This document shows positions 1 to 4,476 of a stretch of DNA of 7,513 bases, one piece after another. Location of the stretch: NCBI GenBank assembly GCA_017965685.1, contig JAGCPM010000019.1, positions 1 through 7,513 of the forward strand, read 5' to 3'. Every line of letters starts with the position of its first letter. Within the stretch, counting starts at the first letter, position 1. The DNA comes from Kiritimatiellia bacterium (GTDB lineage: Bacteria > Verrucomicrobiota > Kiritimatiellia > RFP12 > UBA1067). The position numbers and the translations under genes are program-made. A model generated the notes under the pieces. That model was not told where the DNA came from. It searched no databases and worked only from the letters and a program-made list of their open reading frames with translations.

Positions 1-58
1 CCGGTAGGAAGAAACGCCTTCTCCTGTAGGAACACTTCACTCCACGCATGAAGTGGCG
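1..58. repeat. Degenerate repeat edge with small inverted repeat
   Basis: This is the stretch downstream of the transposase, left of the clear 22-bp array. CACTTCA (33-39) and TGAAGTG (49-55) form a perfect 7-bp inverted repeat with a 9-nt loop. GTAGGAA occurs at 4-10 and again at 26-32, exactly 22 bp apart, the same period as the neighbouring array but out of phase with it. It may be a decayed continuation of that array. The stretch is too short and divergent to be sure, and the window ends here. Confidence 0.3.
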
Positions 59-190
59 AGTTGCTTACTCCCGAGCTTCAAGTTCTGGAGTGACCTTCTC
101 AGCGTTCCAAGCACTGGAAGTCAGAGTTGCAAGCACTGCAACTTTGACTTCTAGAGTGACCTTTTGCGAGTTCTGGAGTGACCTTTTTTG
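59..190. repeat. 22-bp-periodic array of short palindromic units
   Basis: Six consecutive 22-bp units begin at 59, 81, 103, 125, 147 and 169. On the plus strand column 3-4 is TT in all six; A at column 1, G at column 2 and G at column 22 are each kept in five of six. Units 81, 147 and 169 share the core TTCTrGAGTGACCTT. Units 103 and 125 share the centre AGCAC flanked by inverted arms: TTCCA/TGGAA (105-109/115-119) and AGTTGCA/TGCAACT (125-131/137-143). The arms differ between these two units but each remains self-complementary. The array follows the probable original stop codon of the transposase (TAA at 209-211), so it was probably intergenic before the frameshift. It is not a CRISPR: the units are contiguous, divergent and have no spacers. 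The likely interpretation is a REP-like target or by-product of the adjacent RAYT; this is inferred from position and palindromy. Confidence 0.7.
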
Positions 191-1097
191 TGTGGCTGTA
201 CGGGTGCCTTACGCAGCATTTGTGGCGAAGACGTTCGCCTTTGCGAGAATATTCCCGCAAGCAGAGCTGAGCCCAGCGACTATTTCGCGGATCTTCGCTC
301 CTCTCTTCCCGAAGCTTTTCGGGCATTTCGCCGCCATTTCTTCGATAAATTCGGCACTTCCGACTATTTTCCCGTTCGTCATCTGCGCCACATACTTCCC
401 ATCCGAAATCTCTTGCACTATACCCCGTATTTGCGAGGGAGGCGAGATTGGCCTTGCAGGTTTTGGCGAGGTGATTGCCGGGAGCGGATGGGACGATGAG
501 CGCGCCTTCGGTGCACCAAATGTACTCTTTCGGGTCGGAGACTATATTCGCCTTGACTGGATTGTTTTCAATGTATCTGCGTATCGTCTGGAAGGCTACG
601 CCGGATTCCACAAGCACACTCTTGTAGCGATCTTGCCATATCCGTCCGACATATCCCTTCTCGCGACGTATCCTTTGCGAGAAGACTTCCGTATAAGTCT
701 TCACGAATTCACTCAAATCGCCCATTCTTGCGCGCAATCTAGCGATTTCGGCATCTACCGCGAGGAAATCGCCTTTGGCGCGCAATGCGGTCCATTTCTC
801 CGAAAGTTCTTCTGCAGCCGCAGTACCTTTCAGGTAAGCGACACGGCTTATGATTTCGCTTTCGTCCGGTATTGCCTCGTCTTCGTTTCTTCCCGCCTCG
901 CAGAGGAGATGGTAGTGGTTATCCATTATGGCGAAGGCGAATATATTCACTCCGCTGAAGAGAGCCGCCCTTTCTATTGAATCGAGCAGCATTTCCTTTA
1001 TATTGTCCTCGTTGATGAGGTCCATTTTCAGGGTGATGCGGTTCATAATGTGGTAATAGTGGCGCCCTTCGGGCTTCACTCTTGCTCTTCTGGCCAT
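99..1097 (-). CDS. REP-associated tyrosine transposase (RAYT, Y1/IS200-like), probably frameshifted
   Basis: This encodes a Y1-type HUH transposase of the RAYT/TnpA_REP class, which cuts and joins single-stranded DNA at REP-type hairpins. Numbering from the ATG at 1095-1097: GRHYYHIMNR (11-20) is the first strand of the fold, D59-N-H-Y-H63 is the metal-binding HxH, and R174-Y175-IENNPVKA carries the likely catalytic tyrosine. The start is chosen because AAAGGAG lies 7 nt before this ATG; a longer frame from 1175 lacks such a site. Residues up to about 224 read as a normal RAYT. After that the sequence becomes rich in R, S and C and unlike the family. A typical RAYT C-terminus (TNGKIVGSAEFIEE, FGKRGAK) is found in another frame at 209-426. 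Removing one base from the C4 run at 423-426 would join the two into a protein of about 295 aa ending at TAA 209-211. The present 332-aa frame instead runs into the 22-bp array and stops at 99-101. The family call is secure; activity is doubtful unless the extra base is a sequencing error. Confidence 0.85.
   Translation of the reverse strand: MARRARVKPEGRHYYHIMNRITLKMDLINEDNIKEMLLDSIERAALFSGVNIFAFAIMDNHYHLLCEAGRNEDEAIPDESEIISRVAYLKGTAAAEELSEKWTALRAKGDFLAVDAEIARLRARMGDLSEFVKTYTEVFSQRIRREKGYVGRIWQDRYKSVLVESGVAFQTIRRYIENNPVKANIVSDPKEYIWCTEGALIVPSAPGNHLAKTCKANLASLANTGYSARDFGWEVCGADDERENSRKCRIYRRNGGEMPEKLREERSEDPRNSRWAQLCLREYSRKGERLRHKCCVRHPYSHTKKVTPELAKGHSRSQSCSACNSDFQCLER
114..154. repeat. Long imperfect palindrome inside the 22-bp array
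   Basis: Arms 114-131 and 137-154 pair over 18 positions around the 5-nt loop AGCAC (132-136). Sixteen positions are Watson-Crick pairs and two are G-T pairs (116/152 and 124/144). The stem spans the end of one array unit, one whole unit and the start of the next. It competes with the smaller hairpin at 105-119 for bases 114-119. As RNA or single-stranded DNA it would be a very stable hairpin, the kind of structure single-strand transposases of the Y1/HUH class recognise. Confidence 0.7.
209..426 (-). pseudogene. Displaced C-terminal segment of the RAYT (out of frame)
   Basis: This is the missing end of the transposase, one frame away from its N-terminal part. After the C4 run at 423-426 the frame reads IVQEISDGKYVAQM, then TNGKIVGSAEFIEEM, then a KSFGKRGAKIREI segment, and ends with TAA at 209-211. 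The pattern F/M-T-x-G-x-x-(L/V)-G-S-x-x-F-(V/I)-x-E followed by FGxKR is what I know from the C-termini of RAYTs. Amino-acid composition here is balanced, whereas the overlapping main frame is not. It has no plausible ribosome-binding site of its own, so it is a fragment rather than a separate gene. Confidence 0.6.
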
Positions 1098-1157
1098 GAT
1101 TTTGCTCCTTTCGGTTGATTGCCGCAGACGAAGACCATCCTCGCCTTTGACGCCGAT

Positions 1158-1163
1158 AGTATA
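1158..1163 (-). promoter_or_regulatory. Extended -10 promoter element for the transposase
   Basis: Reading the minus strand, TGCTATACT ends at 1158: TATACT matches five of six bases of the sigma-70 -10 box and is preceded by the extended TGn. No good -35 hexamer lies 16-18 bp upstream (ACACTT at the 17-bp position), which an extended -10 can tolerate. Transcription would start near 1151 and give a leader of about 54 nt before the ATG at 1097. The 22-bp direct repeat at 1185-1222 lies directly upstream. Confidence 0.4.
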
Positions 1164-1184
1164 GCAAAACGGCAAAAAAGAAGT

Positions 1185-1222
1185 GTTGAGATTGCGTTGA
1201 AATAAAGTTGAGATTGCGTTGA
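1185..1222. repeat. Direct repeat of 16 bp at 22-bp period
   Basis: GTTGAGATTGCGTTGA occurs at 1185-1200 and again at 1207-1222, separated by AAATAA, so the period is 22 bp. The next bases also remain similar (AAT versus GAT). It sits just upstream of the probable RAYT promoter. The sequence is unrelated to the downstream array but the period is identical. It could be a protein-binding site placed on one face of the helix, or part of the mobile unit's end. Which of these applies cannot be told from the sequence alone. Confidence 0.65.
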
Positions 1223-1285
1223 GATTTTCAGGGGTGCGGTTTGGGCCAATAAAATCAGGGGTTCGGGGAATAGGAAAAACGTCTC

Positions 1286-1306
1286 AACTGGGGAGTGTCC
1301 CCAGTT
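1286..1306. repeat. REP-like hairpin GGGGAGTGTCCCC, copy 1
   Basis: Arms AACTGGGGA (1286-1294) and TCCCCAGTT (1298-1306) are perfectly complementary over 9 bp around the loop GTG. It is the strongest of four copies of the GGGGAnTGTCCC motif in this intergenic region. Similar GGGGACAGTCCCC elements are, from memory, dispersed in several bacterial genomes that carry RAYT genes. On the minus strand, GAGACG then TTTTT follows the stem, giving it some terminator character. Confidence 0.65.
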
Positions 1307-1350
1307 TACCGGAGCTCTAGCGAGGCTTTGGAGGCGCGAGCGAGGAAATT

Positions 1351-1372
1351 AAACGGGGACTGTCCCCGGTTT
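1351..1372. repeat. REP-like hairpin GGGGACTGTCCCC, copy 2
   Basis: CGGGGA (1354-1359) and TCCCCG (1363-1368) pair around the loop CTG. The stem continues as AAA/TTT if the single G at 1369 is bulged. Compared with copy 1, the flanking stem bases have changed together (CT/AG to AC/G-GT), keeping the structure while the sequence drifts, as expected for a family maintained by a structure-specific enzyme. Confidence 0.65.
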
Positions 1373-1421
1373 ATCCAGTTAATGAAGAATGGAGGAGCGC
1401 GCTAATGTGCGGGAAAGCATT

Positions 1422-1479
1422 GGGAAACGGGGAGTGTCCCTCTTGGGCTAGGGAAACGGGGAGTGTCCCTCTTGGGCTA
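1422..1479. repeat. 29-bp perfect tandem duplication with GGGGAGTGTCCC motif
   Basis: Bases 1422-1450 and 1451-1479 are identical 29-bp units, each beginning GGGAAACGGGGAGTGTCCCT and ending GGGCTA. Each contains a shorter version of the hairpin found at 1286 and 1351 (GGGA/TCCC stem). Perfect identity implies a recent duplication. The last three bases, CTA at 1477-1479, are the reverse complement of the fucosidase stop codon TAG, so the repeat abuts and supplies the end of that gene. Confidence 0.8.
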
Positions 1480-2820
1480 CTTCAGCTCAATCTTCACGAC
1501 GTCGCCGGGGCGGATGGCTCTGGTGCGGATACGCTGCTCGTCGGGCTTTAGCAGCTCGAACCCCCAATGGTCGATAAGCTCCACCGGCTCGCCAGTACGC
1601 AAAAGCACAGTCTTCTCTATCTTGCCCTTCAGCTGCGGCAGAATCGTGTCGCCGAGCGGACTCTGCAGGAAGTGGCAGTAGAGTGTCTGTCCCCGCTGCG
1701 TATAGACGCAGCCATGCGGCGGCGTGAATTCGGATTTACCGCACCCCGTAACGGACTCGCCGTTCACTGCGTACCAGTCTGCAAGCGCCTTCAGGATGTT
1801 TACCGCTCCAGCGGGTATCGATCCCTTTTCCGTCGGGCCGACGTTCAGGAGCAGGTTCCCGTTCTTGGACACGCAGCCGACGAGACCGGCGATGACGGCC
1901 TCTGACGTCTTCCAGTTCTCGTCCGCACGGCAATACCCCCAGTTGTCGTTCATCGTCGCGCAAGTCTCCCATGCGACTTCGCGTCCCTTGACCTGCTGCG
2001 GCTGGTTCGGGACGCAGATTTCAGGCGTGTAGTAGTCGAAGTCGCGGCAGTTGTCCTTGAAGTACGCGAGACGGTCGTTGACGATGATTCCCGGCTGGTT
2101 GCGGTATACCATCTCCAATATGGCGTCCCTGCCGAAGTAGTCGATGTCGGCCTTCGTCCGGGACGTGTAGTCGAGGAATAGCAGATCAAGTTTGCCGTAT
2201 TCGGTCGTCAGCTGGTTGATGTGGTTGTAAACGAGGTTTGTGAACGAGGCATACTGCTCCGGCGTCGGCACGTGCGGCTCCTTCCTGCCGCCCGCGATGC
2301 ACTCCGGAGACTCGGTGTCTGCATAGCCGGGGTGCGTCCAGTCCGGCAGCGAATGGTACAAGCCGACCTTCAGCCCTTCCGCGCGAAACGCCTCCAGGAA
2401 CTCGCGCACGGCATCCCTGCCATACGGCGAGTTGGTGATCTTGTAGTCCGTAAAACGGCTGTCGAACATGCAGAAGCCGTCGTGGTGGCGGCTTGTGAGC
2501 ACCGCATACTTCATCCCTGCAGCCTTGGCAAGCTTCGCCCACTCGCGGGGATTGTAGTTCGTCGGATTGAATATATTCGCATTCGCCTCATACTCCCCGG
2601 GCGCATACTTGTCCACTGCATAGCTCCACTCGCCATTCCCCGGAATCGAGTAGATCCCCCAGTGTATGAACATCCCGAACCGGGCGTCCTTGAACCAAGC
2701 GCATTTCTCGCCTCTCACGATATTCCGAGCAAGATCATTTCCTGCAAAAACGGCAGTCTCGACACCACATGTAATGCACATTGCAACAACGGCAATGATT
2801 GTTCCAAGTCTGACTTTCAT
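1477..2820 (-). CDS. Secreted alpha-L-fucosidase, family GH29
   Basis: This enzyme hydrolyses terminal alpha-L-fucose from glycans (EC 3.2.1.51), probably in the periplasm or outside the cell. It is 447 aa. Residues 1-26 form a signal peptide with the hydrophobic run TIIAVVAM and a VFA/GN cleavage site. GH29 hallmarks appear in order: FGMFIHWGIYSIP (48-60), RHHDGFCMFDS (111-121), the beta-strand LDLLFLDY (211-218) whose D217 is the likely nucleophile, YYTPE (263-267, E267 a possible acid/base), WETCATMNDNWGYC (284-297) and LLLNVGPTEKGSIP (323-336). A short C-terminal domain follows, so the protein is full length. The ATG at 2818-2820 is chosen because AAAGGAG lies 5 nt upstream and the signal peptide starts there; the open frame extends further only as a shadow inside the ATPase gene. 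It begins 17 nt after the ATPase stop and has no promoter of its own that I can see. The linkage preference and subfamily cannot be told from sequence by eye. Confidence 0.95.
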   Translation of the reverse strand: MKVRLGTIIAVVAMCITCGVETAVFAGNDLARNIVRGEKCAWFKDARFGMFIHWGIYSIPGNGEWSYAVDKYAPGEYEANANIFNPTNYNPREWAKLAKAAGMKYAVLTSRHHDGFCMFDSRFTDYKITNSPYGRDAVREFLEAFRAEGLKVGLYHSLPDWTHPGYADTESPECIAGGRKEPHVPTPEQYASFTNLVYNHINQLTTEYGKLDLLFLDYTSRTKADIDYFGRDAILEMVYRNQPGIIVNDRLAYFKDNCRDFDYYTPEICVPNQPQQVKGREVAWETCATMNDNWGYCRADENWKTSEAVIAGLVGCVSKNGNLLLNVGPTEKGSIPAGAVNILKALADWYAVNGESVTGCGKSEFTPPHGCVYTQRGQTLYCHFLQSPLGDTILPQLKGKIEKTVLLRTGEPVELIDHWGFELLKPDEQRIRTRAIRPGDVVKIELK

Positions 2821-2837
2821 GTTTTCTCCTTTGCCAT

Positions 2838-4289
2838 TCAATTGCCGTTCCCCAGAAGTCTTCTCGCGGGTATTATGGCGTCGAAATACCCGTCGGCCTC
2901 CACAGATTTCGAAAGTTCGCCCGCATAGACAAGCACGGGCCGGACGGTCATGCCTGGACGTATCGGCAGACGCTTCATCTTCATTTCGACTTCCGCCTCG
3001 ATTTCCGTATCTATGAAATTCTTCCGCTTGACCTCTACCACATACGCCGTCTTGGGCGTCTGGACAAGAAGGTCTATCTGGCATCCAGCGGACTTCCCGC
3101 CGCGCCCCTTGCGAGAATTGCTGTATGGCGCGGCAGACTCGATCGTTGCATTGCCCATGCCGATGCACAATGCCACGTCCATTGCGTTGTTGACAATCAG
3201 GTTCTCGAACTGAAGTCCCATAACGGCGTTCCATTCTGGCAGATGCTCCAGGGACGAATGTCTGTATGTCCCTGTCTCAATTTCGGTTTTGCGCGGCATT
3301 ACATACTTCAGGTAGAACCGCGTATAGTTGTCGCGCAGCCTGTATTTTGAAGTGCGCATCGCGGATCCAGTTTCTGGATTCAATCCCGGATCGCTTGAGA
3401 TAAACCCGCCGAGTTCCAAATCCTTCAGAATTTCCGAAAAACGCCCATTGCGGCCAACCCCTATCCTCGACGACAGTTCCGCGCCCGACACCGGTCCTGA
3501 AGCCAATTCTTCCAGTAGCCTCTTCTTCAATGCCATGCTTTCGCCAAGGACAGGATCAAAAATGGCATCAAAATCCTTGTAAAGTTCACCGCCCTTCACA
3601 AAGCACATGCGCCGTATGTTCTCGTCGGCCGAAAGCCCCGGATCGACTTCCTCCAGGTAGCGCGGCACCCCGCCAGTGACGGAAAGGACGTCAAGTATCT
3701 CGCGCTCGTTTATTCTGTTCTTGGCCGCGCCCCAGAACTCCGTACATTCAGCAAGAGACAGCTCTGGTATTACATAGTCGCGGGAGAATCTTCCGGTAAA
3801 ACCGGTGTCGCCAAGAATGTTCTTCTTTATCCAACTGGAGACCGAGCCGCAGACGACGACAATCAATTTGTCGTGGCGGTGAAAGAGAGTCTCCCAAGCC
3901 GATCTCAAGACTCCGGGAAAAGTATGGTCGCAATGTCCCATCCAAGAAATTTCGTCAAGAAGAACCACAGTCTTCCTCGAATCGTCAATCTGCTTTTCAA
4001 GAAGGCTGAATGCATCATACCACCTTTCCACCTTCTTTACTCCACACCCCGTCTGATCATTGAGAACCGTCACAAAATGGTCAAGCTCGTCTTGGTTAGT
4101 CATCGGCTTTTCCACAGAAGGAGGCAACCCCTCTATCTCAATATATGCGTCTGCAGTCCGACGGGCAAACTCACGAATCAGCGTAGATTTGCCGATTCGA
4201 CGCCGACCTCTGCAAGCAACGATTGAGGACGTGCGCTTTCGCCAAAGCGTCTCCAAATCCTGCAATATTTCTTTTCTTCCGACAAACAT
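2838..4289 (-). CDS. AAA ATPase with DUF234-type PD-(D/E)XK C-terminus
   Basis: This is a predicted ATP-binding protein of the 'archaeal ATPase plus DUF234' type (483 aa); its cellular role is unknown. MFVGRKEIL (1-9) is the typical N-terminus. GRRRIGKS (28-35) is the Walker A loop, VVLLDE (108-113) is Walker B, VVVCGS (145-150) the sensor-like strand and GGVPRYL (206-212) a conserved element after the ATPase. A winged-helix-like stretch (about 253-300) follows. The C-terminal part contains FENLIVNN (361-368) and Q404-ID406...VVEVK (417-421), the D...ExK pattern of PD-(D/E)XK nuclease folds, with all residues present. No signal peptide or membrane segment is seen, so it is cytoplasmic. ATG at 4287-4289 is preferred over an in-frame TTG at 4307 because AGGAG lies 5 nt before it and the protein then begins at the conserved MFVGR. 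A good promoter precedes it and the fucosidase follows after 17 nt. It looks out of place among glycosidases and may be an acquired cargo gene. Confidence 0.9.
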   Translation of the reverse strand: MFVGRKEILQDLETLWRKRTSSIVACRGRRRIGKSTLIREFARRTADAYIEIEGLPPSVEKPMTNQDELDHFVTVLNDQTGCGVKKVERWYDAFSLLEKQIDDSRKTVVLLDEISWMGHCDHTFPGVLRSAWETLFHRHDKLIVVVCGSVSSWIKKNILGDTGFTGRFSRDYVIPELSLAECTEFWGAAKNRINEREILDVLSVTGGVPRYLEEVDPGLSADENIRRMCFVKGGELYKDFDAIFDPVLGESMALKKRLLEELASGPVSGAELSSRIGVGRNGRFSEILKDLELGGFISSDPGLNPETGSAMRTSKYRLRDNYTRFYLKYVMPRKTEIETGTYRHSSLEHLPEWNAVMGLQFENLIVNNAMDVALCIGMGNATIESAAPYSNSRKGRGGKSAGCQIDLLVQTPKTAYVVEVKRKNFIDTEIEAEVEMKMKRLPIRPGMTVRPVLVYAGELSKSVEADGYFDAIIPARRLLGNGN

Positions 4290-4318
4290 ACAATCTCCTA
4301 TTTGCAAGAAACACCAAT

Positions 4319-4347
4319 ATTATATCATATTCTCACAAACATCGCAA
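4319..4347 (-). promoter_or_regulatory. Sigma-70-type promoter for ATPase and fucosidase
   Basis: On the minus strand TTGCGA (4342-4347) and TATAAT (4319-4324) are separated by exactly 17 bp. The -10 box is a perfect consensus and carries the extended TGn just upstream (TGATATAAT). Transcription would start near 4312 and leave a leader of about 23 nt before the ATG at 4289. An inverted repeat lies immediately upstream of the -35 box. Confidence 0.65.
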
Positions 4348-4476
4348 CCCGCTTGTCGCGAAATTAACATATTTCAAATCTCGCGACAGTATTCTTTTGC
4401 CATCTGCCCCGGCCGTCATCCACTGTGCCATGCCGGTTTCGCCGGATATCTTCAAGGGCACCCGTTTCCAGCTACT
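4333..4476 (-). pseudogene. Possible short protein remnant upstream of the ATPase
   Basis: An open frame of 47 codons, ending with TGA at 4333-4335, reads in part WKRVPLKISGETGMAQWM and then TAGADGKRILSRDLKYV. The composition, with two Trp and a regular mix of charged and hydrophobic residues, looks more like real protein than chance. It has no convincing ribosome-binding site (an internal ATG at 4429-4431 would give 32 aa), and the ATPase promoter overlaps its end. It may be the tail of a gene replaced when the ATPase arrived. I do not recognise the family, and chance is a real alternative. Confidence 0.2.
4354..4388. promoter_or_regulatory. Inverted repeat upstream of the ATPase promoter
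   Basis: TGTCGCGA (4354-4361) and TCGCGACA (4381-4388) are perfect 8-bp inverted repeats with a 19-nt spacer, so their centres lie 27 bp apart. The repeat begins 7 bp upstream of the -35 box. It could bind a dimeric regulator. As a terminator for the preceding serine hydrolase gene it would be poor, because the loop is large and no T run follows on the minus strand. Confidence 0.4.

Larger units (their letters stand above)
1098..1476. other. Repeat-rich intergenic region between RAYT and fucosidase
   Basis: I find no gene in these 379 bases. They hold, from left to right: the RAYT leader and probable promoter (1098-1163), a 16-bp direct repeat with 22-bp period (1185-1222), a near-repeat TCAGGGGTkCGG at 1228-1239 and 1255-1266, two strong GGGGAnTGTCCCC hairpins (1286-1306, 1351-1372), an AGCGAGG motif at 1318-1324 and 1339-1345 between those hairpins, and a 29-bp tandem duplication (1422-1479) that runs into the end of the fucosidase gene. 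On the minus strand the 1286-1306 hairpin is followed after six bases by five T residues, so it could act as a weak terminator for the fucosidase transcript. Confidence 0.6.

Noticed and set aside
59..190. CRISPR array
   Set aside because: Units are 22 bp, contiguous and divergent, with no constant repeat alternating with unique spacers; no cas gene is present.
99..190. The encoded tail KVTPELAKGHSRS as a real RAYT C-terminal domain
   Set aside because: It is the translation of the 22-bp repeats, whose period is not a multiple of three, and lies beyond the stop codon of the frame that carries the family-like C-terminus.
48..980. A long plus-strand open frame (310 codons) across the transposase
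   Set aside because: It lies opposite the RAYT coding frame, lacks a ribosome-binding site and shows no family motif; the minus-strand HxH and Tyr motifs explain the region.
1098..1175. Upstream extension of the RAYT to a start at 1175
   Set aside because: The ATG at 1097 has AAAGGAG at good spacing and begins the conserved protein; the extension would cover the likely -10 element at 1158-1163.
2821..3234. Upstream extension of the fucosidase frame into the ATPase gene
   Set aside because: The extension overlaps the conserved ATPase C-terminus in another frame, and the signal peptide and ribosome-binding site fix the start at 2820.
4290..4307. TTG start for the ATPase at 4307
   Set aside because: ATG at 4289 has AGGAG 5 nt upstream and gives the family N-terminus MFVGR; the TTG would lie upstream of that ribosome-binding site.
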